Below are positions 24,544 to 33,680 of a stretch of 45,220 nucleotides of DNA, piece by piece. The stretch comes from Lachnospiraceae bacterium (GTDB lineage: Bacteria; Bacillota; Clostridia; Lachnospirales; Lachnospiraceae), in contig JAQXFO010000040.1 of NCBI GenBank assembly GCA_029005135.1, positions 1 through 45,220 on the forward strand. Reading direction: 5' to 3'. A program made the position numbers and the translations under genes. Numbering within the stretch: position 1 is the first letter of the stretch; every line of letters begins with the position of its first letter. The notes beneath the pieces are model-generated. The model made no database searches, had not been told where the DNA came from, and saw only the letters and a list, made by a program, of their open reading frames with translations.

Positions 24544-25398
24544 TCATCGTCTGCTGTCGATTTCCCGGCGCAGGGCACGGATATAACTGACATCAGAGCC
24601 GCAGCAGCCGCCGACATAAGACACAAAGTCCAGAGCCGGCCTGATTTCCTCCACAAACTGCTCCGCCGTGTAGGGCTGCGTCATCGACCCGTCCGCTGCC
24701 ACGATCGGCTTGCCGGAATTCGGCTTGAAGATCAGCGGCAGAGAGGTCATCTCATGATACTCCCGGATGACCTCCAGGGATTCCGCCGGGCCCATGGAGC
24801 AGTTCATACCCACAGCGGCGATACCCAGAGGCTCCAGAGTCTTCACGATCTGCTTGACACTGTTGCCCATGATCGTACGGCGGCGCTTTTCAAAGGTCAT
24901 GGAACAAAAGACCGGCACACCGTAGCTCAACGCGGCCTTCGCCGCGATCTCCATCATAGACAGATCGATAAAGGTCTCCAGGAATATGAGATCAGCACCG
25001 GCTTTGACACCCGGTTCGATCTGTTCCCGGTAGATGGCCTCGCATTCCTCCGCCGTCAGGGTCCCGTAGGGCTTAAGCAGCATCGAGAGAGCCCCGACAT
25101 CCACACTGACCTTCGCCCCGGTGCCTTTCACGCCCTCTTTGGCCAGAAGTACACCCTCGCGCACCACATCCGCCACCTGATAATCGGAAAAATGACCGAC
25201 GGAATGGCGGTTGGCCGTGAAGGTATTGGCCTGAACGATCTCAGAGCCGGCAGCGGCATACTCTGCTGCCAGTTCACTCACCACATCGGGATAACGCAGA
25301 TTAAAAGCCCAGACCGGATCGTGATCTTCGATTCCCCGGGCATTGATCTTTGCCATCAGAGCTGTGCCGTAAGCCCCATCCAGTAAAGTAACAGCCAT
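24544..25398 (-). CDS. Homocysteine S-methyltransferase (MetH N-terminal-like, stand-alone)
   Basis: A 284-residue TIM-barrel enzyme with the zinc ligands C200 (GMNCSMGP) and C265/C266 (GGCCGSD), and the N-terminal LLDGAYGTAL motif. It corresponds to the first domain of cobalamin-dependent MetH, or to MmuM/BHMT-type enzymes, with no folate or B12 domain attached. It would methylate homocysteine using a donor or corrinoid partner encoded elsewhere. Start: ATG at 25398 with AAGGAGG. It has its own promoter and leads into a MATE gene. Confidence 0.9.
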   Translation of the reverse strand: MAVTLLDGAYGTALMAKINARGIEDHDPVWAFNLRYPDVVSELAAEYAAAGSEIVQANTFTANRHSVGHFSDYQVADVVREGVLLAKEGVKGTGAKVSVDVGALSMLLKPYGTLTAEECEAIYREQIEPGVKAGADLIFLETFIDLSMMEIAAKAALSYGVPVFCSMTFEKRRRTIMGNSVKQIVKTLEPLGIAAVGMNCSMGPAESLEVIREYHEMTSLPLIFKPNSGKPIVAADGSMTQPYTAEQFVEEIRPALDFVSYVGGCCGSDVSYIRALRREIDSRR

Positions 25399-25434
25399 CT
25401 CATATACCTCCTTATTGCCTGCAAAGATAGCTAC

Positions 25435-25463
25435 AGTATAAAACTTTCAAAAAAACGATTCAA
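25435..25463 (-). promoter_or_regulatory. Promoter of the methyltransferase-MATE operon
   Basis: On the minus strand, TTGAAT (25463-25458), 17 bp, TATACT (25440-25435). The -35 overlaps the stop codon of the upstream MATE gene. Only 36 bp separate the -10 from the ATG, so there is no room for a SAM riboswitch. Confidence 0.75.
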
Positions 25464-26827
25464 GAACGGTTATTCAGGATGCGGTCCACATGCCGGAAAC
25501 AGAAGCCCAGCAGAATCACGCAGTAGACGCCGGAGCTGAACCAGGCTGAGGCATCGGCAAAGCAGATGGCGGTGAAGCCCAGGCTTCCTGTCAGGCCGAG
25601 GCAGACCACGCTGCGGGCCGCCATTTCCAGGCAGCCTCCGACGATGGCCCTCTTGCTCCAGCCCAGCCCCTGCACCGTCTGACGCGTGATGATCAGAATG
25701 CCCAGGATGAACCAGAAGTAACCGTTGTACTTCAGGAACTTTTCGGCAGCATCGAGGATCGCCGGTGCGCCGTCCTTCAGGAAGAGCATGGAGAGCTGAC
25801 GGCCGAAGAAGATCAGTACCGAAGCCGATACGACACAGTACACAAAGCCCATGCCGAGGGCTGTCCGGTAACCCTTGTGAATGCGGTCGCGGTGACGGGC
25901 TCCGAAGTTCTGCGAGACGAAGGTCGCCGAGGCCGTGGCCAGGGAATCGTAGGGACTGATGAAGAGCTGCTTGATCTTCATCGCCGCCGCAAAACCGGCT
26001 ACATAGACGGTACCAAGGGCATTGTTGCAGGTCTGCATGACCATGGAACCGATGGCGGTGATGGAAAACTGGATACCCATGGGAATGCCCATATTCAGCA
26101 TCCTGATCATCATGCGGCGATTCCAGACCCTGTCCTCTGCCCGGAAATGCAGGATCTCAAAACGCCGGAGAATCACCAGGAAGCACAGGCCGCAGCTGAT
26201 GGCCTGGGCCGCCACCGTCGCCAGGGCGGCTCCGAAGCAGCCCATCCCCAGGACCTTGATGAAAACAAGATCCAGGGCCACATTGACAAACGAACACAGC
26301 GCCAGAAAAAAGAAGGGTGTAACGGAATCGCCCACAGCCCTGAGTATGCCGGCCAGATAATTATAGAAAACCGTCACAGGAATTCCGGCAAAAATGGTGC
26401 GGAGATAGCGATCCGCGTCTGTGAATATTTCCTCCGGGGTCTTCATCATATGGAGGATCTGCGGACACAGCACCACGGTGATCACCGCCAGAAGAAGGGC
26501 GATCACCGCCGCCAGCACCGCGCCGATATAGAGATACTGGCGCATCTCATGATAACGGCGGGCGCCGAAGGCCGTTGCGATCGGGATAGCCATGCCGATA
26601 CAGATCCCCATGCAGAAGCCCAGCACTAAAAACTGAACCGAGGAGGACGCGCCGACCGCTGCCAGCGCATCGGCACCGAGGGTGCGTCCGACGATGGCCG
26701 CATCGATCAGGTTATAAGCCTGCTGAAAGAGATTACCGCCCAGAAGCGGCAGAGAAAACAGAAGAAGATGCCGGAGGATACTGCCCTCGGTCATCGCTTT
26801 GACAGTGGTGCTGCTTTTCATTTTCAT
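25460..26827 (-). CDS. MATE family efflux transporter
   Basis: A 455-residue, 12-helix MATE transporter beginning with a basic N-terminus and PLLGGNLFQQAYNLIDAAIVG, the typical first helix and loop. The substrate is unknown. It is distinct from both neighbouring MATE proteins, so this is not a recent tandem copy. The start at 26827 has only a weak GGAT ribosome site. It is divergent from another MATE gene across an inverted repeat at 26841-26862. Confidence 0.93.
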   Translation of the reverse strand: MKMKSSTTVKAMTEGSILRHLLLFSLPLLGGNLFQQAYNLIDAAIVGRTLGADALAAVGASSSVQFLVLGFCMGICIGMAIPIATAFGARRYHEMRQYLYIGAVLAAVIALLLAVITVVLCPQILHMMKTPEEIFTDADRYLRTIFAGIPVTVFYNYLAGILRAVGDSVTPFFFLALCSFVNVALDLVFIKVLGMGCFGAALATVAAQAISCGLCFLVILRRFEILHFRAEDRVWNRRMMIRMLNMGIPMGIQFSITAIGSMVMQTCNNALGTVYVAGFAAAMKIKQLFISPYDSLATASATFVSQNFGARHRDRIHKGYRTALGMGFVYCVVSASVLIFFGRQLSMLFLKDGAPAILDAAEKFLKYNGYFWFILGILIITRQTVQGLGWSKRAIVGGCLEMAARSVVCLGLTGSLGFTAICFADASAWFSSGVYCVILLGFCFRHVDRILNNRS

Positions 26828-26840
26828 AGTTCTTATCCGA

Positions 26841-26862
26841 AACCGGTCTATACAGACCGGTT
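26841..26862. promoter_or_regulatory. Inverted-repeat operator between divergent MATE genes
   Basis: AACCGGTCT (26841-26849) and AGACCGGTT (26854-26862) are exact inverted copies with a 4-bp spacer. They overlap the candidate -35 of the plus-strand MATE gene. No regulator gene lies adjacent. Confidence 0.6.
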
Positions 26863-26877
26863 CTGTTCCGTTATACT
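26849..26877 (+). promoter_or_regulatory. Promoter of the plus-strand MATE gene
   Basis: TATACA (26849-26854), 17 bp, TATACT (26872-26877). The -35 overlaps the inverted repeat. The ATG at 26908 has GAGAGG upstream. Confidence 0.5.
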
Positions 26878-26907
26878 AAAGCTTACGTTTTGTGAGAGGT
26901 AAATGAT

Positions 26908-28284
26908 ATGGAAACACGTGAAAACAAAATGGGTGTGATGCCCATAAAAAAACTTGTCATCAGCATGGCGCTGCCCATGATGTTCTCCATGCTGGTTCAG
27001 GCTCTCTATAACATCGTGGACAGTTATTTCGTCGCCCGCCTGTCAGAGGATGCTCTGGCAGCCGTCACCGTCGCCTTCCCGATCCAGAACATGATGATTG
27101 CCGTCGGTTCCGGCACCGGTGTCGGTATCAACGCTCTCCTCTCCCGTTCTCTGGGCGAGAAGCGCTTTGACCGCGCCGATGACGCCGCCAATACCGGCAT
27201 CGCACTGGCCTTTTTCAGCTATCTGGCGTTCCTGGTGATCGGACTGACCGCCAGCCGTCCCTTTATCATATCACAGACCAGCAGCGAAGCTGTCAGAGAA
27301 TTCGGCATTATTTACACCACGCTGTGCTGCACCATGTCGATCGGCGTCTTTTTCCAGATGACTTTTGAAAGGCTTCTGCAGTCCACGGGGCGTACGGTTC
27401 TGAGTATGTTTTCACAGGTCACCGGTGCCGTCATCAACATCCTCCTGGATCCCATTCTGATTTTCGGTCTGTGGGGTGCCCCCGCTCTGGGCATCGCCGG
27501 CGCCGCCATCGCCACGGTCTTCGGCCAGATCATCGCCTCCGTCCTCGGCCTTTTTCTGAACCTGCGCTTTAATCATGACATCCATCTTTCAGGGAAACGC
27601 ATCCTGCGTCCGAAAGCCGCCGTGGTACGGGATATCTATCTTGTGGCCGTCCCGTCTATTCTGATGATGGCCATCGGTTCGATCATGTCCTATGCCATGA
27701 ACCGGATCCTTGACACCTTCTCCTCGACGGCCACCGCCGTCTTCGGGGCTTACTTCAAGCTGCAGAGCTTCTTCTTCATGCCGGTCTTCGGCATCAATGC
27801 CGGCATCATCCCCATTCTGGCCTATAATCTCGGCGCCGGCAAAAAGGACCGCATCCGCGGCACTCTGCGCTTTGCGCTGGGGCTGGCCGTGGTTATCATG
27901 GTCCTCGGCACACTGTGCTTTGAACTGTTCCCGGCACAGCTTCTTGGCATCTTCAATGCTTCCGGCCGCATGCTGACGATCGGCATTCCGGCGATGCGCA
28001 TCGTCGCCGTTCATTTCCCGCTGGCAGCCGTCTGCATTATTCTCGGCAGCGTCTTCCAGGCCTTCTCCGTCAGCATCTATTCGCTGATCGTCTCGGTCTG
28101 CCGCCAGCTTGTTATCCTGATCCCGGCGGCGTATCTCCTGGCCCGGAGCGGCATCGTAGACCTCGTCTGGCTCAGCTTCCCGATCGCCGAAGTTATGTCT
28201 GTCGTGATCACTCTCCTGATGTTCCGCCGCGTCTGCCGCAAGGTCCTGCACGAAAACCCGCTGAAACGGGCAGCAGACCGCTGA
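26908..28284 (+). CDS. MATE family efflux transporter
   Basis: A 458-residue, 12-helix MATE transporter with the VISMALPMMFSMLVQALYNIVDSYFV segment split over helix 1 and its loop, and the G-A-x-x-L-N-P/D-P-I-L-I-F-G-type motif in the middle of the N half (residues about 180-190). It resembles the clostridial MATE group that includes MepA-like exporters. It is monocistronic with its own terminator. The substrate is unknown. Confidence 0.93.
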   Translation: METRENKMGVMPIKKLVISMALPMMFSMLVQALYNIVDSYFVARLSEDALAAVTVAFPIQNMMIAVGSGTGVGINALLSRSLGEKRFDRADDAANTGIALAFFSYLAFLVIGLTASRPFIISQTSSEAVREFGIIYTTLCCTMSIGVFFQMTFERLLQSTGRTVLSMFSQVTGAVINILLDPILIFGLWGAPALGIAGAAIATVFGQIIASVLGLFLNLRFNHDIHLSGKRILRPKAAVVRDIYLVAVPSILMMAIGSIMSYAMNRILDTFSSTATAVFGAYFKLQSFFFMPVFGINAGIIPILAYNLGAGKKDRIRGTLRFALGLAVVIMVLGTLCFELFPAQLLGIFNASGRMLTIGIPAMRIVAVHFPLAAVCIILGSVFQAFSVSIYSLIVSVCRQLVILIPAAYLLARSGIVDLVWLSFPIAEVMSVVITLLMFRRVCRKVLHENPLKRAADR

Positions 28285-28370
28285 CGGACAGCAAACAGCC
28301 GGCGAGTATCAAACCGTGCCAAAAGTGTTCCGAGTCCGGGCCGCCCCAGGCTCCCCGGACAAACCGCAAT

Positions 28371-28407
28371 AAAAGTCCGAAGCCGGAAAACGGCCTCGGA
28401 CTTTTTT
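28371..28407. terminator. Terminator between MATE and EamA genes
   Basis: Stem AAAAGTCCGA-GCCG paired with CGGC-TCGGACTTTT, one A/C mismatch, loop GAAAA, followed by T6 on the plus strand. It also has a TTTT run on the minus strand, so it serves both convergent genes. Confidence 0.88.
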
Positions 28408-28412
28408 GATGG

Positions 28413-29336
28413 TTATGCTTTTTTCCCGAGGAAATCCGGCACCTGAGCCAGGATCACGGCCGAGAAGACCAGGAAACAGCCCAGAAGTTCCACCGGGCTC
28501 AGCCGTTCGTGAAGCAGCAGCCAGCCGGCCAGTGCCGCAAAGACCGATTCCATCGACATGGCGATGGAGGCGGAGGCGGGATCGGTATACTTCTGGCCGA
28601 GGATCTGCAACGTATAGCCGATGCCGCTGGAAACCAGGCCGGCATAGAGGATCGGCAAAAGCCCCGCGCGGATCTGACTCAGACTCGGCGCTTCAAAAAG
28701 GAGTGCCCCGATGAAGGACAGAATAAAGGTCACGATAAATTCCAGGCATGACAGCACCAGGCCGTCCACGTCTGAGAACCGGTCAATAAACATGATCTGC
28801 CCGGTAAAGCAGAGGGCGGACAAAAGCACCAGGCCATCTCCGATGTAGATACCGGAAATACCGCCGGACAGGCACAGAAGATACATCCCGCCGATACAGA
28901 CCGCCACCGCCGCAAAAATCAGCGGATGCAGCTTTTTTCCGGTGAAAAAAGCCGCCGCGGCCACCATGACCACATAGGTCGCCGTCAGGAAACCGGCGCG
29001 GCCGGCCGCCGCCGCCCCGTCGGGATAACTGCCGATCCCGGCCTGCTGCAGATTGGAGCCGCCGAAGAGGCACAGACCCACGAGAAAGCCGGCTGTCAGC
29101 ACGCGCTTAAGCGGCACCTTCTTCTCCGGAGACGCTTCCCCGCCCCGCCGGCGGAAAACGGCGCGCAGCCCCAGAAGGACCATAAGAAAAAGAATTGCCA
29201 GCACATTGCGGGCCGCCACATAAGTAAAATGGCCCATGGCATCGGCCGCCTTCGACTGGGCCACAAAGGCCATGCCCCAGACAAGGGCCGTCAGAAGCAG
29301 CAAAAGGATGCCTTTCATATTTTTACTGTTTTTCAT
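28413..29336 (-). CDS. EamA (DMT superfamily) metabolite exporter
   Basis: A 307-residue membrane protein with ten predicted helices made of two EamA repeats. The first opens GILLLLLTALVWGMAFVAQ and the second contains SSGIGYTLQILGQKYTDPASASI with MSMESVFAALAGWLLLHE, a signature of the family. It probably exports an amino acid or related metabolite. The ATG at 29336 follows GACAGGTG; an in-frame start 33 codons earlier lacks a good site. It is monocistronic. A 16-bp imperfect palindrome (GTGATTAC/GTTATCAC, 29383-29398) lies upstream. Confidence 0.92.
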   Translation of the reverse strand: MKNSKNMKGILLLLLTALVWGMAFVAQSKAADAMGHFTYVAARNVLAILFLMVLLGLRAVFRRRGGEASPEKKVPLKRVLTAGFLVGLCLFGGSNLQQAGIGSYPDGAAAAGRAGFLTATYVVMVAAAAFFTGKKLHPLIFAAVAVCIGGMYLLCLSGGISGIYIGDGLVLLSALCFTGQIMFIDRFSDVDGLVLSCLEFIVTFILSFIGALLFEAPSLSQIRAGLLPILYAGLVSSGIGYTLQILGQKYTDPASASIAMSMESVFAALAGWLLLHERLSPVELLGCFLVFSAVILAQVPDFLGKKA

Positions 29337-29507
29337 AACACAATCACCTGTCTCTCCTGTCGGAACCGCCTGACGACGGACGGTGATTACGTTATCACAA
29401 AAAAAAGGCCGATGCAAGGCGAACACCGGGGCCATGCGAAACCGCCAAAAGAAACTGAGGATTTTTCAGCGTTTTTCAACAATATTTTTTATATTCAAAC
29501 AAATTTA

Positions 29508-29536
29508 TTGTATATTTCTCCGAAACGGTCTAATAT
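29508..29536 (+). promoter_or_regulatory. Candidate promoter of the purine/pyrimidine permease
   Basis: TTGTAT (29508-29513), 17 bp, TAATAT (29531-29536) in an AT-rich tract. The leader is only about 35 nt and holds no purine riboswitch fold. Confidence 0.5.
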
Positions 29537-29573
29537 TAAGTTAGTCTAAATTATCTTTCAGGAGGTTGCTGCC

Positions 29574-30980
29574 ATGGCCCACTCTTCCGACAATGTCTCT
29601 GTCGATAATATTTACAAGCTGGACGGCCGCGTTCCCGTATCCAAAGCGATCCCTTTCGGACTCCAGCATGTGCTGGCGATGTTTGTCTCCAATATCGCCC
29701 CGATCCTTCTGATCTCCTCGGTGGCGGTCTACAACGGTGAAGGCTTCACCGCCGTGGAAACAGCCCGTCTTATCCAGAACTGCATGGTGATCGCCGGTAT
29801 CGGCACGCTGATCCAGCTCTATCCGATCTGGAAGATCGGCTCGCGGCTGCCCGTCGTCATGGGCATCAGCTTCACCTTCGTTTCTGCCATGATGCTGCTG
29901 GCAGCCAAAGACTATGGTCTGATGATCGGCGCCATCATCGTCGGCGGCTGCGTGGAAGGCGTCCTGGGTCTTACCGCCAAATACTGGCGTCATCTGATTC
30001 AGCCCATCGTCTCCGCCTGCGTCGTGACCACGATCGGTTTCTCCCTGCTCAATGTCGGCATCAATTCCTACGGTTCCTCCGGCGCCTACGCATTCGGCAC
30101 CTGGCAGAACCTCCTCGTCGCCACCATCACCCTGGTGGCCTGTCTGGTCTTCCAGAGCCTGGCCAGGGGCTTCTGGAAACAGCTCTACGTCCTCTTCGGC
30201 CTCATCGTCGGCTACGTCGTCGCCATTGTCTTCGGTATGGTGGATTTCTCCACGATCTCCGATACCATCAACGAACTCGGCATCATTTCCCTGCCGCAGC
30301 TGTGCCATTTCACACCGAAGTTCAGTGCGGGTGCCATCATCTCCGTCCTGCTGGTCTTCCTGGTCTCCGCCGCCGAAACCATCGGCGATACCTCAGCCGT
30401 CTGCTCCGGCGGTCTGGGCCGCGACATCACTGACCGGGAGGTCTCCGGCTCTCTGGCCTGCGACGGTTTCCTCTCCGCCATCTCCGGCGGCATCTTCGGC
30501 TGCTCGCCGATCACATCTTTCAGTCAGAACGTCGGCCTCGTCGCCATGACCAAGGTCGTCAACCGTTTCACCATCATGTTCGGCGCCCTGGCTCTGATCC
30601 TGGCCGGCCTCTTCCCGCCGATCGGTGCCTTCTTCTCGACCCTGCCCGACTGCGTCCTGGGCGGCTGCACCGTCATGATGTTCGGTTCCATCATTGTCTC
30701 CGGCGTCTCCATGATGAGTGCCTGCCGGCTTGATCTGCCGCGCAACATGCTGATCGCCGCCGGTTCTCTCTCCATCGGCATCGGCGTCACCCAGGTCGAC
30801 GGCTTTTTCAGCCACATGCCGGCCATTGTCGGTGATATCTTCGCCGGCAACCCGGTGGCGGGCGTCTTTGTTGTCTCCCTGCTGATGTCGATCCTTCTGC
30901 CTAAGAACGCTTCGCCGGAGTCCGTCGGTTCTCTCACACCGGAGGATCTGAAGGATTTTGAGGATACGGCAGACAACTGA
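29574..30980 (+). CDS. NCS2 family xanthine/uracil permease
   Basis: A 468-residue membrane protein with 14 predicted helices of the nucleobase-cation symporter-2 fold: FGLQHVLAMF (28-37), the substrate-site segment SAAETIGDTSAVC, and the family signature around SPITSFSQNVGLVAMTK. It imports xanthine, uric acid or uracil with H+. The overall sequence favours the xanthine/urate side, but specificity is uncertain. Start: ATG at 29574 with CAGGAGG. A small unknown gene follows 40 bp downstream in the same transcript. Confidence 0.92.
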   Translation: MAHSSDNVSVDNIYKLDGRVPVSKAIPFGLQHVLAMFVSNIAPILLISSVAVYNGEGFTAVETARLIQNCMVIAGIGTLIQLYPIWKIGSRLPVVMGISFTFVSAMMLLAAKDYGLMIGAIIVGGCVEGVLGLTAKYWRHLIQPIVSACVVTTIGFSLLNVGINSYGSSGAYAFGTWQNLLVATITLVACLVFQSLARGFWKQLYVLFGLIVGYVVAIVFGMVDFSTISDTINELGIISLPQLCHFTPKFSAGAIISVLLVFLVSAAETIGDTSAVCSGGLGRDITDREVSGSLACDGFLSAISGGIFGCSPITSFSQNVGLVAMTKVVNRFTIMFGALALILAGLFPPIGAFFSTLPDCVLGGCTVMMFGSIIVSGVSMMSACRLDLPRNMLIAAGSLSIGIGVTQVDGFFSHMPAIVGDIFAGNPVAGVFVVSLLMSILLPKNASPESVGSLTPEDLKDFEDTADN

Positions 30981-31020
30981 ACCGCACCGCAACCCGTCTG
31001 TCACGAAAAGGAGAACACTT

Positions 31021-31359
31021 ATGCCCGATTCCTCCGACACCCGCCGCAAAACCGGCGCGGCTGCCTCGCCCTGGTTTGCCGCCGTCGCGGCTCAGCTGAG
31101 CGCCGTCTACGGACCCGCGGAAGCGATCGTCCGCCAGGCGACGGTACTTCCCGGTATCCTTGAGGATTTCCGAAAAATGCTGCTGGCCTCAGACGGCGGC
31201 AGAACCGTCACGGAGACCTACCACTGTGAAGACGGCCGCCTGACCGTCGTGCTGGAGGGCCGCCGCCAAAAAGGACCGTCCGGGGACAGACTGACAATCA
31301 CCCGCACCGTCATCAACGGGCGAACCGTCACCATACCCTTCATTCTGGCATCGCCCTGA
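31021..31359 (+). CDS. Hypothetical protein downstream of the permease
   Basis: A 112-residue protein that I do not recognise. The ATG at 31021 has a clear AAAAGGAG site; a longer in-frame start overlaps the permease and lacks one. It has an Ala-rich N-terminal half with one amphipathic helix (ASPWFAAVAAQLSAVYG) and a C-terminal half predicted as beta strands (LTVVLEGRR, LTITRTVINGRTVTIPF). It has no signal peptide or transmembrane helix. Its position suggests a link with nucleobase uptake or use, by inference. Confidence 0.75.
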   Translation: MPDSSDTRRKTGAAASPWFAAVAAQLSAVYGPAEAIVRQATVLPGILEDFRKMLLASDGGRTVTETYHCEDGRLTVVLEGRRQKGPSGDRLTITRTVINGRTVTIPFILASP

Positions 31360-31397
31360 TATCACTCAGGCACAGCCCTGACAGAAAACCTTATCAT

Positions 31398-31454
31398 ATG
31401 AGCCTTCGGATACCCGCCGTACTGCTTTTGACGGGGCCTCCGAAGGCTCATTTT
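31398..31454 (+). terminator. Terminator of the permease operon
   Basis: A 13-bp stem (31398-31410 with 31439-31451) containing GAGCCTTCGGA, with a 28-nt loop, followed by TTT and then GCGG. The long loop is unusual, but the stem is perfect. Confidence 0.75.
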
Positions 31455-31482
31455 GCGGTCGTCTCTTTCTTTTCGGGAATTC

Positions 31483-33246
31483 TCAGATAAGTCCCGACGC
31501 ACTCACGGTCAGGGCCTCCTTGTGCCGTTTCAGTTCATCGTAAGCCGACAGCTCCTCGTGTCCCGGCTTCTGGTGACGCAGGCAGGCTTCCAGACTTTTA
31601 AGATCCGCCTTGATACGGGCTTTTCTGTCCTTGTCGAGGCTTCCTTTTGTCTCCTTGTCTCTGAGGGCTGTCTCAACCTTGTAAGCCAGCTCCTGCGCTT
31701 CTGCCACCAGCGCCTGCATGCGGCGCCGCTCGTTGTCCTCAGCTTCATAGCGTGCGGCATCGGCCATGGCACGCTGGATCTCCGCCTCGGACATATTGGA
31801 CGAGGAGGTGATGGTGATCTCCTGGGCGCGGCCGGTGCCCAGATCCTTCGCCGAGACGCGCACAATGCCGTTGGCGTCGATATCGAAGGTCACCTCGATC
31901 TGCGGAACACCCCTGGGCGCGCGCTTGATGCCTGTCAGGCGGAAGTTGCCGAGAAGCTTATTATCTCTGGCAAAATGACGCTCGCCCTGCAGAACCTTGA
32001 TATCCACCGATGTCTGGTAATTCATGGCAGTAGAGAAGATCTGGCTGTGCCTGGCCGGAATCGTTGTGTTGCGGTCGATCAGACGGGTTGCCACACCGCC
32101 GACGGTCTCGATGGACAATGACAGCGGCGTGACGTCCATCAGCACCAGTTCTGCGGCGGCACTGCCGGCCAGACAGCCGCTGCCGCTCAGCTTTTCACCC
32201 TGGATCGCAGCACCCAGTGCCACGCATTCGTCGGGATTGATATGGCGGGCCGGCTCACGGCCCGTCAACAGGCGTACCTTCTCCTGCACCGCCGGAATAC
32301 GGGTGGAGCCGCCCACCAGAAGCACCATATCCAGATCGGAAGGTGTGAGTCCCGCATCGCTGAGAGCCTGTCTGACCGGATCCTCTGTTCTGTCCACCAG
32401 CGTCTTAGTCAGTGAATTGAAGAGTGAACGGGTGATCGTCATTTCCAGATGCTTCGGCTCGTTTCTCACCATCGTAATAAAGGGCAGATTGACCGTTGTC
32501 TCCGACATGACCGACAGATCCTTCTTGGCCTTTTCTGCCGCTTCCTTCACCCGGTAACAGGCGGTGGTGTCTTTTCTGAGATCGACCCGCGTCTGCCGGC
32601 GGAATTCCGCTATCAGATAATCCGCAAGACAGGCATCAAAATCGTCCCCGCCCAGATGGTTGTCACCCGCCGTGGCCAGCACCTCGATCAGGGAGTCGCC
32701 CATCTCGATCACCGAGACGTCAAAGGTACCACCGCCGAGATCATAAACCATAATGCGGCGCCGTTCGCCGTGATCAAGGCCGTAAGCCAAAGCTGCCGAA
32801 GTCGGTTCATTGATGATGCGCAGAACATTGAGACCGGCTATGCGGCCGGCATCCTTGGTGGCCTGACGCTGGGCATCATTAAAATATGCCGGCACCGTAA
32901 TCACGGCCTGCGCGACCGGTTCTCCCAGATAAGCCTCGGCGTCTTTTTTGAGCTTCATCAGGATCATCGCCGACAATTCCTGCGGCGTATAGGCATGGCC
33001 GTCGATCCGTTTGGTATAGCCGGTGCCCATCTCCCGTTTAATTGAGACAACCGTTCTGTCGGCATTGACCGAAGCCTGCCGTCGGGCGGTATCGCCGATG
33101 ATGCGGCTGCCGTTTTTGTCAAAGGCGACCACGGACGGCGTCGTACGCTGGCCCTCCGCATTGATGATGACTGTCGGCTGTCCGCCTTCCATCACCGCGA
33201 CACAGCTGTTCGTCGTTCCCAGATCGATGCCGATCACTTTTCCCAT
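31483..33246 (-). CDS. dnaK: DnaK/Hsp70 family chaperone, solitary copy
   Basis: A 587-residue Hsp70. The N-terminal ATPase has [31 protein letters not shown] and [13 protein letters not shown]. The beta-sandwich substrate domain includes [13 protein letters not shown] and [19 protein letters not shown]. The helical lid is short and there is no acidic EEVD-like tail, so it is some 20-40 residues below typical DnaK. The ATG at 33246 precedes [10 protein letters not shown]. It is not beside hrcA, grpE or dnaJ and no CIRCE element is present. It may be a second DnaK, or the organism's only one displaced from the cluster. Confidence 0.93.
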   Translation of the reverse strand: MGKVIGIDLGTTNSCVAVMEGGQPTVIINAEGQRTTPSVVAFDKNGSRIIGDTARRQASVNADRTVVSIKREMGTGYTKRIDGHAYTPQELSAMILMKLKKDAEAYLGEPVAQAVITVPAYFNDAQRQATKDAGRIAGLNVLRIINEPTSAALAYGLDHGERRRIMVYDLGGGTFDVSVIEMGDSLIEVLATAGDNHLGGDDFDACLADYLIAEFRRQTRVDLRKDTTACYRVKEAAEKAKKDLSVMSETTVNLPFITMVRNEPKHLEMTITRSLFNSLTKTLVDRTEDPVRQALSDAGLTPSDLDMVLLVGGSTRIPAVQEKVRLLTGREPARHINPDECVALGAAIQGEKLSGSGCLAGSAAAELVLMDVTPLSLSIETVGGVATRLIDRNTTIPARHSQIFSTAMNYQTSVDIKVLQGERHFARDNKLLGNFRLTGIKRAPRGVPQIEVTFDIDANGIVRVSAKDLGTGRAQEITITSSSNMSEAEIQRAMADAARYEAEDNERRRMQALVAEAQELAYKVETALRDKETKGSLDKDRKARIKADLKSLEACLRHQKPGHEELSAYDELKRHKEALTVSASGLI

Positions 33247-33352
33247 GGTCCTGTCCTCCGTCTCATATTTCATGGCATGCCGTCAAACCTTTCACAGCAT
33301 GGCAGACTACAGACCATTGTACACCGCCTGCCGTCGGCCGCTGATAAAAAAA

Positions 33353-33390
33353 CCATAAAAAAGCGGCGTCTCTATAGAGAAACGCCGCTT
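33353..33390 (-). terminator. Terminator of the rubredoxin gene
   Basis: On the minus strand AAGCGGCG, a TT bulge, TCTCTA, then TAGAGA and CGCCGCTT, followed by T6. It begins 22 bp after the rubredoxin stop. Confidence 0.9.
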
Positions 33391-33412
33391 ATCATCTCTT
33401 GATCGGAAGCGA

Positions 33413-33568
33413 TCAGGCTTCTTCGAAATCGTCTTTGCCGACGCCGCAGAGCGGGCAGCTGAAATCATCCGGCAGATCTTCCCATTTTGTGCCCGGCTCG
33501 ATGCCGCCGTCCGGATAACCGGCTTCTTCGTCGTATTCCCAACCGCAGATGCTGCAAACGTATTTCAT
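33413..33568 (-). CDS. Rubredoxin
   Basis: A 51-residue rubredoxin. The Fe site is C5-S-I-C8 and C38-P-L-C41-G; the core aromatic residues and the [15 protein letters not shown] segment are as in clostridial rubredoxins. It is a one-electron carrier and the natural donor of A-type flavoproteins such as the one at 21423-22586, and of rubrerythrins. Start: ATG at 33568 with AAAAGGAGG. It is monocistronic with a strong terminator, and the 112 bp upstream should hold its promoter, although no consensus pair stands out. Confidence 0.97.
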   Translation of the reverse strand: MKYVCSICGWEYDEEAGYPDGGIEPGTKWEDLPDDFSCPLCGVGKDDFEEA

Positions 33569-33680
33569 AATAGGTTCCTCCTTTTATCTGTGACGGTGCC
33601 CGATGGCATCATCGCGAACTTATGTATCTGTATAGTAGCGCGTCCGACATCATTTTTCCATAGAAATATCTGTTCTTTTA

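Noticed and set aside
25399-25459. SAM or T-box riboswitch upstream of homocysteine methyltransferase
   Set aside because: Only about 60 bp separate it from the upstream stop, and a promoter occupies most of it.
29440-29573. Purine riboswitch upstream of the permease
   Set aside because: The region between promoter and start is about 35 nt and lacks the conserved three-way-junction sequences.
33247-33360. CIRCE element upstream of dnaK
   Set aside because: I looked for TTAGCACTC-N9-GAGTGCTAA and found no match. A TACAAT box exists but without a good -35.
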